From Xylogone sp. PMI_703 (lineage: Eukaryota > Ascomycota > Leotiomycetes), in contig JAJTUQ010000003.1 of assembly GCA_021399445.1 (NCBI GenBank), positions 3,162,001-3,226,000 of the forward strand: a stretch of DNA of 64,000 bases. The letters are read 5' to 3'. Positions 13,980-25,337 of this stretch are shown here, one piece after another. Position numbers and translations under genes: made by a program. Below the pieces are notes generated by a model that was not told the origin of the DNA, ran no database searches, and worked only from the letters and a program-made list of their open reading frames with translations. Within the stretch, counting starts at the first letter, position 1. Every line of letters begins with the position of its first letter.

Positions 13980-14627
13980 CAGGCGTTGTGGAAGCCATGC
14001 AGGATCTGGGGCAACAAATGCTGCTACCATGAGGTACCGGGTACCGAGTACTTACAGTGACTGGTTAGGAGACGAGTTGGCTCCTGAGAAGAAAGAATTA
14101 AGAGATGAAGGAGTGTAAGAAGCTCAACAGGACATGGCCTCTTTCGAGACGGAGAATTTGACCGTGGAGGGCAGAAAATAAAAGGGAAAATGAGGTTGTT
14201 GAAGAGCGCGACCGTGCAGGGAGAAGGGCGAGAAAGGGCGAGGAGAATGAGAGAGCAGGCATAGAAAGTGAAGAGCACGCTGATTGGCTACGCGCTGTGA
14301 TCGCGGGAGAGCACTTGCGCAGCCTCAGGTTTGCGGCCTTGGTGCCTGACGGATTACCCATCTCTGCCTCGAGCTTTTCCAGCTTTTCTCGAGCTTCTAC
14401 GGGGAATGAACCGCACGAAGGTCCGTGTTCCTGCGTTACCGTGCCCCAGCGACCCCAAGAACGGCCAGAAATGGCTGAAGGTGGCTGATGATGGCTGTCA
14501 GACTCTGCGGCACTAGCACCGTTACGGAAATCATGGTGGCAGGGGAGCTGGTGTTTTGGTGTCAACGCTTCAGGGGCTGGGGGGCGATCACACGGACGGG
14601 AATTACTGTATTTCCCGCGCATTATTT

Positions 14628-14668
14628 TGGTGCTGCTGCTATTGTTGTTGTTGGTGCTGCTGCTACTT
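14628..14668. repeat. imperfect GCT/GTT triplet microsatellite
   Basis: Triplets of GCT, then GTT, then GCT over about 40 bp, in the spacer between the WD40 gene and RRG9. Confidence 0.85.
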
Positions 14669-15168
14669 TGACAGCTACCCCGAACACCTTGAATGCGGAC
14701 TTTACTTGTAAGTCTTGCAAGGTGCAAGCGCAGCTATGGAATACGCAAGGACAAAAGAAGGCATCCCCTCTGTTCGTCCCATGAGCAGGCCTCACCGATG
14801 CTGCACCACAAAATCCTGGCGGACATCCTGGTGATCAACCGTTATCGAGCTCCACCGCTGCTGCTTTCAGTATCGCTCCAGCTGCGAGCTCCAAGGTTCA
14901 ACAAGGGAGCACATCGTCCACTGCCAGACGTGCCAGAACTGCTCAACACCGCTCAATCTAGCCCAGCGCACCTCCCAATGCAACCCCGTGCGTGAAATGC
15001 TCTCAAGAGAATGGTAAGAAAGCGGTCATGATTTCATCTTCACATCGTAACGGTAACATCGCCCTGCGACTCGCTCAATCTCGGAAACCGCCCTAAATCT
15101 TGCCCCAACAATCCTTATTCATTTATTGGACCACTAACCTAAACTTAGCTCTGCTACGACATCTAACC

Positions 15169-16278
15169 TCACAGTATCCTATCGGCAAGGCTGCCCCCCT
15201 CAGCCTTGCCTTCCTTGGCCTCAGGAGGCCGCGTTGAGGTCGTCACCAATACCGGCGGCTTCTTCTTGTCTGGCCGCCCTCTTCCAATCCCAAGTTCTCT
15301 CCATTTCTTCGGCGGCTTCACCCCCAGTTCTGCATACCTGCTCCATACTCTCTCGCCTCGTCTGAACCAGCGACTTTGTCGGTCCGCCTCCTCATCCGCA
15401 TCTGCCGTCCAATTGCTCTTCAGAATACGCCGAATCGCTTCTACTGACACCTGGAATGTTTTTGCAAGCGTCTCTGTTGTGCACTGTTCCGGCATTTGCG
15501 CATGGAGGGCGCGAATTCCCATGAGGGCATCTGGCGATAGCCTCTTCTTGGGATTCCACCCTTCAGGAAACTTCTTCTTCAGCGCCTCCTTTTGGATCTG
15601 CCAATGTTCCCGTTGGGGCCGCTGATCCTGCCTTGTAACCCAGCGATCCTCTTTCTCCCTTGTGCCTTGGACTTCATTTTCGAGATTGAATCTGGACTTC
15701 TCATGTTTTCCGGTCCTACTAGGTCCTCCAAGTGAGATAGATCGCATAACCGTGTCATCCTGTCGTTCTTTGGCATTGTTGAAGCTCTTTGATGATTGTA
15801 GTTCTTGAGAGATATTGCTTGCTTTTGTTGGCCTCCGCCTCGACCTGTTTCTGGCTTGCAGCTCAATTTCTGTCGATAGGACATCTATTGATTCTTGAGA
15901 TAGCTCCATGAATGCGCTATCATCATGTGAAGCAATTTGGGTGGCAACATCATTATCCTGCTCACGAGCTTCGCCTGGAATACTCTCGGCTTCCCGGAGC
16001 AACTTTTTTGAGACTATGGGAGCGTTGTGTTCGGCCGAAGAAGCTACTTCAACAGTATCACGTCCGTCAGGATGTGTTACATTTGACAGCGTAGAAGTTG
16101 CAGCCCCGCGCGAGCTCGAATGTTGAAACCGTACTGATCGATTCAAAGCACAGCGCCGGATGGAGCACGTATTGTAAAACTGGCTTCTACTAGCCTGCGA
16201 AACAGCTGCAGGTAATTCGACTTGGCTGATACTTCGCACAAAAAGGCGTAGACTATTGGTAGCACAAAAACAAGGCAT
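15169..16278 (-). CDS. RRG9: Required for respiratory growth protein 9, mitochondrial (neugrin-like)
   Basis: Single exon, 369 residues. The first 55 or so residues are rich in Ser, Arg and Cys with no acidic run, as expected for a mitochondrial presequence. The middle is disordered. The conserved Rrg9/neugrin core lies near residues 225-345: REHWQIQKEALKKKFPEGW, then PDALMGIRALHAQMPE, then a helix-turn-helix-like part (TLAKTFQVSVEAIRRILKS) and the RRGERVWSRYAELG block. In yeast, loss of Rrg9 causes mitochondrial genome instability and respiratory failure. The next gene is divergent, about 480 bp away. Confidence 0.93.
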   Translation of the reverse strand: MPCFCATNSLRLFVRSISQVELPAAVSQASRSQFYNTCSIRRCALNRSVRFQHSSSRGAATSTLSNVTHPDGRDTVEVASSAEHNAPIVSKKLLREAESIPGEAREQDNDVATQIASHDDSAFMELSQESIDVLSTEIELQARNRSRRRPTKASNISQELQSSKSFNNAKERQDDTVMRSISLGGPSRTGKHEKSRFNLENEVQGTREKEDRWVTRQDQRPQREHWQIQKEALKKKFPEGWNPKKRLSPDALMGIRALHAQMPEQCTTETLAKTFQVSVEAIRRILKSNWTADADEEADRQSRWFRRGERVWSRYAELGVKPPKKWRELGIGRGRPDKKKPPVLVTTSTRPPEAKEGKAEGGSLADRIL

Positions 16279-16756
16279 TGTTGTCGAGGACTAATTATAA
16301 TGCTGTACAAAGTAGAAGCAATTTTGTACAGAAAGTTTGAAACAATCAACTTGGTGCCTCAGGCTTCGTTGCCTCGGCTATACCTTCCAAGCGGCCACAC
16401 TGTGACTTTGGGGTTGACAACAATCTTCCGACATAAAAGGGCTTCTGGAACTGTTCTTCTGTCTTTTCTATATACCGGATAGGAAGCAACGTTTTCCCCA
16501 TTCATAATCTCAGTCGCTTACTTCTTTCCTTAGTATTATAATGGGAAAATAATAGAATCCTAGTAGGTGATCAAGGGCTCGGTTGCATCACAAGCAGTCT
16601 TTTGCCATGTGACGAAATGATACCCCTCTCGTTCAAGTCAATCTCTCTTCCATCATATATATGCTCTTCTTTCTCTATTTTATCATTTAATTCCACTATT
16701 AGCAATTCTATTTTCTTGTTCTTTTTTTAGTTTAATCTATTTCACACGGTCACACA
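16279..16756. promoter_or_regulatory. divergent promoter region RRG9 / MpaB-type oxygenase
   Basis: 478 bp between outward-facing start codons. A T/C-rich stretch at about 16640-16735 precedes the plus-strand gene, typical of fungal core promoters and 5' leaders. No other element can be named. Confidence 0.55.
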
Positions 16757-18313
16757 ATGTCTTGGATGGATCTATTTCGTAGAAAAGATGAGAACGCAAG
16801 GAATGCCTGGGGATATCAATTCCAATGGACTCCACAGCATATGACATCTGAACAATTGCATCCGTTGAAGTTTTCATACGATACTCTGGCCGATCAATGC
16901 TTAGGTGATCTAGACAGGATCTCACCTCCGTCTAATGCTGAGTTACCGAGGAATCGTCCCAGGAATAATTCGCTCGAAGGAAGAGCATTACCTAAAAGAG
17001 ACCTCTATGTATTGCTCCGAGACAATGCTTCCAAGTATGAAAGCCTTGCAAAGCTCTGGGAGGAAGTGAATACTATCCCAGAATGGGTTGACTGGGATCA
17101 AATTGCGAGAGGCCAGGAGGTCTTCTACAGGTACGGAGCGGCGGCATTAACGGGTGTGAGCGCTATATTCTTTCATATTCCAGAAATAGTATGGGTTTCT
17201 TCAATATGGTATTAACCTTAGCTTCTAGCTCTGTTACCAGTCACTTCTGGGAGGAATGGGTGCTGCCAGAGTCACTGAAGTTCTCTCACGTACAGGAGGG
17301 TTCTCCACAGATGTTGCAAGGCGCCGGCTGTACGAAACAACTCAGCATATCCTCCAAATAACCCAATCGCTTGATTCAATCAAGCCTGGTGGTGCAGGGC
17401 ACCAATCCTCTATCAAAGTCCGCCTCTTACATGCTGCAGTACGAAGAAGGATTCTAAAGCTAGCTAAAGACCGGCCATCCTATTTCAACGTTGAGGAACT
17501 TGGGATTCCCATAAATGATCTGGACTGTATTGCAACAATATGTAGCTTCTCATCGACTCTAATTTGGATCGGTTTTCGGCGACAAGGCATCTTCTTGCGG
17601 AAGCAAGAGATCATAGACTACATCGCACTGTGGCGCCTGGTAGCACACTACGTCGGTACGCCTCCCGACTACTTCTCAACTCCCGAAAAGGCAAAAGCAA
17701 TCATGGAATCAATTCTCATCTCGGAGATCCACCCTACGGAGACGTCGAAAATTCTCGCAAACAATATTATTCTCTCCCTCCAACGTCGAGCTCCAACATA
17801 CGCGTCAAAGGACTTCCTGATTGCTGGTGCGCGATGGCTCAATGGGAACGAGCTCGGCGATAGTCTTGGTCTGGAGCGGCCAAGCCTCTATTGCTGGGCA
17901 CTTGTTGCGGGGCAGTGCATCTTTTTCATGTTCGTATGCTACATGAACAGGTCCATTCCTTACTTAGATCGGCGGCATATAAAGGTGCGTTGTTTCCAAG
18001 AAGATTAATTAGGCCATATATAAGGGAAGAACTAAATATGTATTGTTCATAGCTTCTTAGGAGAGTCTTCTACGCCATGATCGTGGAGAACAAGACAAAT
18101 GGCTTAGGCTCGGAGACAGATTTCGAGTTCAAGTATGTCCCTGCCTTACAACTAACTACTGAGCCAGGAACGTATGAAAAGTCCGACGACACATGGTCAG
18201 ACGTGGAAAAGAGAAATCTCCGGGCCTTTCTTATCGCAGTAGGGATCGTGGGCATCATATGCTGTCTGGGATTGCAAACAGCGGTTTATATATCACATCG
18301 GTTATGGAGGTAA
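16757..18313 (+). CDS. DUF2236 / MpaB-type oxygenase family membrane protein
   Basis: Exons 16757-17188, 17229-17984 and 18053-18313, 482 residues. The segment VFYRYGAAALTGVSA, then LLGGMGAARVTEVLSRTGGFS, then RRRLYETTQHILQ is typical of the MpaB/rubber-oxygenase (DUF2236) catalytic domain. So are LIWIGFRRQGIFLRKQEIIDY and WRLVAHYVGTP further on. The family includes the ER-bound oxygenase of mycophenolate biosynthesis and bacterial latex-clearing haem oxygenases. The substrate here is unknown. Hydrophobic stretches occur near residue 140, near 390-415 (CWALVAGQCIFFMFVCY) and near the C-terminus (AFLIAVGIVGIICCLGL), so it is probably an ER membrane protein. The first intron, at 40 nt, is very short; it was chosen because frame and family sequence continue exactly (PEI then LCYQSLLGG). 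Confidence 0.88.
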
Positions 18314-18605
18314 TAAGGCGCAGTGAGGCTCAGGAATAATACCTGTATTTGTAAATATGTAATGAGAAACAACCTGTTGATGATTCTCAGTGAAATCCTA
18401 CTTGGTGTTGAGCATGCTGTATGCTCGTTCTCATCCTGCCATGACTAATTATACATTCGTTATAGATATGCCCTAACTCAATGCTAAGAAAAATGCCCTC
18501 GAAAAATAGCTCTCAAACGCCTTCTAATGCCCATGTTATATCCGCCCTAACAGTAATAACTCAATACTGATATCCTAGCGTTCATTCTGGTATAGAAAAT
18601 CCATT

Positions 18606-19424
18606 TCAACATTCCATCAACTCGATAGGTGGCCGTGTTGTATGTACGAAAGCAGGCCGCTCGCTCTCAAGAGAACTGATCTCGTCGCCACCATCTGTAA
18701 AATCCTCCACAGCAATAGCCGGCAAGTTCGGACTAAGGCCATGCTCACTTGGATTATAGATGGTTGTGCTTCCACTCCTCTTGCGTCCATTATCGCCACC
18801 CTCTCGATCACTCATCGGACTTGCCGGCAAGTCCGTCTTGGGCTTAGCATGCAGTCTTGCCAAGGCCTCTGCCAAATCCTCGGCATGTACCTGCTTGTTC
18901 GGTGCGTCTTCGAGTCTCATCTCCCATCCGTGAGGTGGGGATGGCGGGGGAGAGATGAAGAAGAGCTTCCCCGCGTCTGGCAAGTTCAGATGCTCGTCTT
19001 TAGGCTCGATGCTGGTCGGTTGGCCGAAGTAGACTCTGACTCGCTCGCCCATTATCGCTTCTCCATCAAGAATCTGTCGTATCCGGATTGCGGAGTCTTC
19101 GTCGAAGAAGGAAACAACGATCCGGCGGAAAGACTTGAGAGGTGCCCAAGAGTGGATCGGCGCCGCTCCATGAATTAATTCTCTGATAGTTTGGAGGTTG
19201 TCTGCACGGAAGATCTCGGGGTCTTGCAGGTTGGTGATGAGGAGTGTGTTCGATGGTGGTGAAGGTTGGGTGAGTGGCGGTAGCGAAGAGAGATCGAGTG
19301 AAAGAGGAGTCCGGGATCTCGACGAGACTGGAGATGTGGTGGGAGAAGTGTGGCCAGACATCTTTGATATCTGATGGGATTTCTTCTGATCACTTTTGGT
19401 GATGGTAGTTTGGAAGACTATCAA
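18606..19424 (-). CDS. calcipressin (regulator of calcineurin)
   Basis: Single exon, 272 residues from the first Met. A second Met 21 codons in (19361, MSGHTSP) is the likelier start by comparison with related proteins. The RRM-like fold begins at NTLLITNLQDPEIF. The signature FISPPPSPPHGWEMR, with the double SPP motif typical of calcipressins, follows near residue 155. The C-terminus RPPIELMEC fits the calcineurin-docking tail. It binds and modulates calcineurin in the cytosol. It converges with the MpaB-type gene at 292 bp, in which no other feature is seen. Confidence 0.95.
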   Translation of the reverse strand: MIVFQTTITKSDQKKSHQISKMSGHTSPTTSPVSSRSRTPLSLDLSSLPPLTQPSPPSNTLLITNLQDPEIFRADNLQTIRELIHGAAPIHSWAPLKSFRRIVVSFFDEDSAIRIRQILDGEAIMGERVRVYFGQPTSIEPKDEHLNLPDAGKLFFISPPPSPPHGWEMRLEDAPNKQVHAEDLAEALARLHAKPKTDLPASPMSDREGGDNGRKRSGSTTIYNPSEHGLSPNLPAIAVEDFTDGGDEISSLESERPAFVHTTRPPIELMEC

Positions 19425-20610
19425 GATTGGTGATTGCTCTCATGTAAGGGAGAAATGAGTTTATATAATGGTGGGAAGAGAATTTGTAAAGAATCATAAA
19501 GAAGTGCAGTATGATCGGTTGAATCGCTTTGCGGTAAGACCGAAAGGACAGTCGGAGGCAAGTGGTAGTTGCGGCGAGACTTTACTGCGCCCCGACGTAG
19601 ATGCGTTTCTAAGCTCCAACAAATCGCCATAGCCACTGGCAGAGAGGAATCTGCACCGGCGCCTCATCAAACCTGGTCTAGACTGTTTGGTCATTCTCCC
19701 GGTCATTCAACCAGACATACCCAACAGAGCAAACAAATGAGTGCCGTGAGGCTATGGAATGTCTTCCAATGTGAATCTGCGAGGATCTTGCTGGATCAAA
19801 TCACATTGCATGTCGCTCAGCCTCGCAGATGGACGTACGCTCAAAGGATGACTTTTCTCGCGTGTTTCACTGCCACCAACGAGCTCGCGTTTACAAGAGA
19901 GAAGTCTCCACTGGCTGCTGATGGATTATGCAGGGCATTTGCCAAACAAAGGATATCATTATTTACATCTGACACTCTTCAAGACTTACTGTGCACATCT
20001 GTACATATCCGTATGAATGCCGAATCCTAGTGGATTCAACTGCGACATGACCACGTAGTTCTCTGGTGTTTCGCACGCCTTGCTACTTGCGCATTTCTGG
20101 CTTGAGCTTCTTTCATGCCGTAGAACCGAGAGACTAAGCCTCTGCTTTGGAATTGTACGGGAACAGGCTTGGCTCTCAACGTGACTCACATCAAGTGTCA
20201 GCTATTATTCTAAGGTACATGGTTCTGTTTAATAAGAATTAGATATTATCACAAGCCCCTGGCTAAGTTACCCATAAAGTCGGTGATGCTGTTTCATAAT
20301 CGTCCGCCACCTAAGTCATAATGCTGACGGGGAGACTTTTGATATCACGTGAGAGGATTATGCAGGGCTGATCTCGGCTCTTCGCATCTTCATTCTTCCG
20401 ATCCGATCAAATTCGCCCTTGATTCAGCCTTCATCGCGACCGTGACTGTAGCTCCTCCACTCGTGTGAGCCCACTCACTGCATAAGCCTCGCCCTCTGTT
20501 GTCGTTCGGAGCGACTTATCACTGCCTCATTGCTCCGCCAGTTTGCTGAGCTCTCAACAAGCCCATTTCCGAAAGCGTTACAAGTGTAATCTTCACTTTA
20601 CGAGGGCAAC
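19425..20610. promoter_or_regulatory. divergent intergenic region (calcipressin / RPB3)
   Basis: 1.2 kb carrying both promoters. Open frames here (for example 19569-20030) read through ordinary promoter-like sequence and show no domain. Nothing further supported. Confidence 0.5.
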
Positions 20611-21736
20611 ATGGATTACGATACGATGGTGATGGATACGGAGGCCATTGGGCCAACCGTTAAGATCTCAGAGGTAACTTAATGCCCTAGACTATTGATA
20701 TCCATGTGACTTTGGGACTTACATCCTATCTATCAAGGCGGGCCCACTCAACGTTGATTTCGAGCTTCAGAATGTCGACCTGGCTTTCGCAAACTCCTTG
20801 CGGAGGGTGATGCATGCCGAAATCCCTACGATGGCCATCGATCTTGTGGAGATAGAAGCAAACACGTCAGTCCTTCCAGATGAGTTTCTGTCACACCGGC
20901 TAGGTCTTATCCCTTTATCCTCAAAGAATGTCGATGACGTGGTCTACTCTCGTGACTGCGACTGTGATCAATACTGTGAGCTGTGTAGCGTCACGCTCAC
21001 CTTGCATGCGCGATGTACCGGAGACGAAATCATGAAGGTGTATGCGCGGGACCTGGTCGTTGATCCAATGCGCCCGAATGAGTGGGTTGGAAATCCAGTT
21101 ATCACAGATCCAGATCGATTGGGGACTTTGATCTGCAAACTACGGAAAGGGCAGGAACTGAGATTGAAGTGCATCGCAAAGAAGGGTATTGCAAAAGAAC
21201 ATGCGAAGTGGTCTGCCGCTGCAGCTATAGCCTTCGAGTATGATCCATGGAATAAATTAAATCACACCGACCTATGGTATGAGCAAGATGCAAATAAGGA
21301 ATGGTGAGTAGTGGGATTTATACTCATGCTGTTTCTGTCTTTAACAGCTTATTTCAGGCCGAAGAGTAAATACGCAGAATGGGAGGAGCCGCCTCAAAGT
21401 GATGAGCCCTTCGATTATGATGCCGTACCGGAAAGGTTCTACTTTGAGGTAGAGGGTGTAGGAAGCATAGAACCAGATGCCATTATTCAACAAGGTATCA
21501 AAGTTCTTCAACAAAAGCTAGCAGCTGTTATTCAGGACTTGTCAGGTGAGGAGGGAATGAATGGCGTAAATGGCGGCTACGAGCCTCCCCGGAGTCCCGA
21601 AGTCGATGGCCGATGGGGACAGGATCAAGGCTTCACAACACCGTATGGAAATGGAAATGCTAGTGCTTGGGGTGGTGGAACGACACCATACGGTGCTACT
21701 CCATATGGTGCAAGTGGTGCAAATGGATGGCCTTGA
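20611..21736 (+). CDS. RPB3: DNA-directed RNA polymerase II subunit RPB3
   Basis: Exons 20611-20673, 20738-21303 and 21358-21736, 335 residues. The alpha-like D domain starts at [29 protein letters not shown], the classic RPB3/alpha dimerisation block. The zinc-binding loop [10 protein letters not shown] (C-x-C-x3-C-x2-C) is present. The second half of the dimerisation domain follows ([18 protein letters not shown] and the helix after it). The C-terminal 70 residues are Gly-rich with TPYG repeats, as in filamentous fungi. RPB3 pairs with RPB11 to nucleate polymerase II assembly. The 21-codon first exon is supported by a GTAACT donor and in-frame join. Confidence 0.97.
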
Positions 21737-22200
21737 TCGAGCCATGCTCGGTTATATGATGACCACGAAATAATCTCCAAAGCGAAAACCAGTGCTTAGT
21801 TAAAATGCGGGATGTGAGATGGAGATCGACGGCAAAATACGTGCATCTCTAAGGAGCCCAAACAAGCGAGGTGAAGTTGATCATTATCGATAGATTGATG
21901 CTGATCGGTGAGTGTATATTATTTGCATGTTCAGGGCGGCGTTTGGGAATCATCAGAACATATGACAAAAGCAAAGCACAATAACTACGTAGAAAATCGA
22001 TATAATGATACCCTAAAGTTCCAGAACGCCATTTTTATTCATCCTTTCGTTAGCTCATCTAAGGTACCATTTCCAGTCTACAAAGTTGTATGCCAAAAAA
22101 AATCATCTAACTCGGAGTTGTGTTCTCGTATTTAAATAGTACAGTCCGCAATGTGTATACACTCTTAAAAGGATCTGGGTATAGCAACTATCTCCCCCTC
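21737..22200. other. convergent intergenic region
   Basis: AT-rich 3' flank shared by RPB3 and the carrier gene. No gene or repeat seen. Confidence 0.55.
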
Positions 22201-23288
22201 TCAATCATCCAAGCCTTTCATATTCCTATATATCTTTTTATGCTGCTCCAGAAACAAGAATGTCGCTATAGTATGAGGCCCAAGACGTATAAACGATGGT
22301 ACCCAACCTCGGAACATCCATTTGATACCTTCTGCTTTATAAATGTCGGCCAAAAGTTTAGGCAAACTCTTGTGTTCATGAGAAGACATTACTCTAGTTT
22401 TGATAACGTCGACGGGAGAACAAATTGTTGTTGCTACAAATCCGGCTAGAAATGACGCAGTGAAATGAGTCTTCAAGTTATCTGCTCGCTTGTCAGCCGC
22501 ATATACATGCATACATACCATACAGCTGAACCGCATGCCATACCTTCGAGGGGTGTATTAACAATGAGAAATCTCTTAAATCCGTCATATGATGCCAATT
22601 GACTAGCAGTCATCAAGACAGCCCTCATGCTGTTAGGCCATACCCCTCTAAACAGACTCTTCCACCCCTCTTCCCGTGTCATTCGTATTAACCCATCAAT
22701 GGCATTTTTGTAGTTTCTCCGCTGCTCAGCTGGCAATGCTGCATCATGCTGCATCCTCACGTTTAAGACATCTGCAGGATTACCTGCAATGCCACCTAAG
22801 AAGCCTGATGTGGATGCAATCGCAATGAGTGCAGGAAGTGAGGGAGACTTGTTCAGCGTGGTAAAACGCCGCTTAAGCTCCTCATAGACTCCAAATCGAG
22901 TAGTAGAATATGTCAATTGACGGAGTAATGAGGCACTCAGTCCACTATAGAGACCAAGCAGACCATCGTTTTTGAAAACATGCACAAACGTGCCTACCAT
23001 TGTTTTCGGCGCATTTCCGCTTCGGGTCTGTAATCGGACCTTGCCCACTCTTAGTATCAACAAGTCAATTCGTATATTTTTACACTATACCTTGACTACA
23101 TTAATGTCAGCACATAGAACGATCTCAAGGAGGTAGGCATACATACCAAGGTCCAAAGGATGTGTCACACAGGCAGCAAAACAGCTTGCGCTCCCGCCGA
23201 ACCAGAAGGGATATCGGAGCTGCTCCCTCTCCCGCGCTTTTCTCCGCGTCAGCTCTTTCTCCTCCTGCGACATACTCCTCTGTGGCAT
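22201..23288 (-). CDS. DIC1: mitochondrial dicarboxylate carrier (SLC25 family)
   Basis: Exons 23288-23147, 23047-22544 and 22481-22201, 308 residues, the usual length for a three-repeat carrier. The three signature motifs are THPLDLV, NPADVLNVR and SPVDVIKTR, each followed by its short matrix helix and the aromatic/Gly pattern (for example GLYSGLSASLLRQLTYSTTRF). The RQLTYSTTRFG and MTASQLASYD contact sites are those of the dicarboxylate group. It exchanges malate or succinate for phosphate across the inner mitochondrial membrane. The join at exon 1/2 inserts one Gly compared with the usual DLVKVR, so that acceptor (23048) is slightly uncertain. Confidence 0.92.
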
Positions 23289-23801
23289 ATTGACAATTGG
23301 CCTCTATAAAGAGTCACATTTAAGGTGTGCGAAAGAGCCCAAAACCCAGAGGAGAAAATATAGTGTTCCTGAAAGCAGAATTCGCTATCATATTACGCCG
23401 GTTATCGGTACCGACCCTATCTCCGACAAAGCTCGCTGCAGCTCAGCCCTTAGTAAGGCGCTGCATTTTTTAGTGCTGAAAGAGTCATATGAAGCCGATC
23501 CAGCAAATTTGTCTTCAATGATTATATGATAGGTATATCTCATTTTTAAATTGATGGCTTCTACTAGATTGTAAATTTCATGTGACAGCATAATAACAGT
23601 TTCTATGAACCTCTCTAGACTTTCTGCCCATGTCATTCCAATGCTCGTCATAGTGCATCTCGGATCGGCTGAATATGGTCCGTACCAATAAGCTCAAGTC
23701 TGATTGGTCGAAATAATGTGCTGCTCAAAATTCACAGCTCCCGAGCCTTACAATGCGAACCACTTCAACTGTTGATGTGGTGACAACGCACATTGAGAAC
23801 C
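23289..23801. promoter_or_regulatory. divergent promoter region (DIC1 / mitochondrial PheRS)
   Basis: 513 bp between outward-facing start codons. No specific element recognised. Confidence 0.5.
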
Positions 23802-25337
23802 ATGAGACTTCCGGTGGTGAGGAGGCTTGATGTCTCTGAAGCTCGGCATGCTCTTTCCATATTCATTGGCCTGCGCAATGCATCATCACGTGGATTGAGA
23901 CCCTGCTTTCAGTGCAGACACAGTGCGTTCTATCGAACCATATATATACTGGGTGTCCAGTGCGGCTAAGCTGACATCATTTTAGATAGCCAGTCAACAA
24001 AGAGAGACAATTCAACCATCATTATTGATGGCCGGACGTATGAGAAAGATGACTGGACGAACTTGTCTCCAAATATTACATCCCTGGTCTCTCGACGACT
24101 GCATTTACAAAAGGACCATCCAATTGCCATAACCCGTGCAATCATTGAATCCCGTTTTCCTACCCCAACATACAAATACCACAATACCCATTTCCCAGTA
24201 GTTTCTACTCACCAGAACTTTGACTCACTCTGCTTCCCTGCAGACCACCCTGGACGAAGTAGGACGGACACTTACTATGTGAATAAGGATACCGTACTGC
24301 GAACCCACACAAGCGCACACCAAGCAGATACCTTCCGTGCAAACGAAAGCGAAGGCTACTTGATAAGTGCTGATGTCTATAGGAGAGATGCCATAGATAG
24401 GAGCCATTATCCTGTATTCCATCAAATGGAAGGAGCACGCATGTGGGATAGGACGGAGGTACCCAATGGAGACCTGGCTGCTGCAGTCTGGAAAGATGTA
24501 GAGGCATTACCTAAGCACTCAATGAAAGTTGAAGATCCCAATCCAACTGTTCATCCTGAACGAAATCCACTCCAAGAGGGGTTCCACACTTTAGAGGAGG
24601 CGGAGGCGATTGCTGCCCATCTTAAGCGCTCTCTAGAATTAGTTGCTGTTGAAATTTTTGCCCGAGCGAAAGCCGCAGCAGTTGCAACAAACCCGGACTT
24701 TGTCGATGAGCCACTCAGAGTCCGGTGGATAGAGGCTTACTTCCCATTCACCAGTCCTTCTTGGGAGATGGAAGTCTTTTGGCAAGGAGACTGGCTGGAG
24801 GTACTCGGCTGCGGTGTTGTAAAGCAAGATATTATGAACAGGGCTGGTGTTCCTGAGCAATCTGGGTGGGCATTCGGAGTCGGACTAGAGAGAATAGCGA
24901 TGCTCCTTTTCGAAATTCCGGACATCCGGCTCTTTTGGTCCACTGATGAGAGATTCTTAAGTCAATTCAGCGGCCTATCAGATAATCTGGCTAGCTTGAA
25001 GCAATTTGTGCCGTTCTCGAAGTACCCGGCTTGTTACAAAGATGTGGCTTTCTGGCTACGCTCGTCTTCCTCTGCTGCCGGAGGCGGTACAAGTGTCAAC
25101 TCGCAAGATTTCCATGAAAACGATGTGATGGAAATTGTCAGAGATATTGCTGGAGATAAAGTCGAAGATGTCATTCTTGTTGATGAATTCACGCATCCCA
25201 AGACCGGAAGAAAGAGTCTTTGCTATCGAATCAATTATCGGAGTTTGGAAAAGACTCTAACTAACGATGAGGCTAATAAGTATCATGATAGAGTTAGGAA
25301 CGCATTGGTAAAGAAGTTAGGGGTTGAACTGAGATGA
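23802..25337 (+). CDS. MSF1: phenylalanine--tRNA ligase, mitochondrial
   Basis: Exons 23802-23922 and 23986-25337, 490 residues. The first exon (MRLPVVRRLD...) is rich in Arg and Ser and fits a mitochondrial presequence. The class II core begins at TIIIDGRTYEKDDWTNLSPNI. It includes the tRNA/ATP segment LRTHTSAHQADTFR, motif 2 around DVYRRDAIDRSHYPVFHQMEG and motif 3 WAFGVGLERIAMLLF. The C-terminal FDX-ACB anticodon-binding domain starts at FSKYPACYKDVAFWL. This is the monomeric mitochondrial enzyme that charges tRNA-Phe. The intron has donor GTGCGT and an internal GCTAAGCTGAC branch-like site. A shorter alternative (33 nt) was rejected as too small. Confidence 0.95.

Larger units (their letters stand above)
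13720..15168. promoter_or_regulatory. intergenic: promoter side of the WD40 gene, 3' flank of RRG9
   Basis: About 1.4 kb, less AT-rich than other spacers. Contains two triplet microsatellites and a partial palindrome with two GGTACC sites at 14034-14047. The longest open frame (14098-14727, minus) is low-complexity, with Ser/Asn and Ser runs and no domain, so I do not call a gene. Confidence 0.5.

Noticed and set aside
14098..14727. 209-codon minus-strand open frame in the WD40/RRG9 spacer
   Set aside because: Ser/Asn and Ser-rich low complexity caused by microsatellites, no domain, and overlapping frames on the other strand are just as open.
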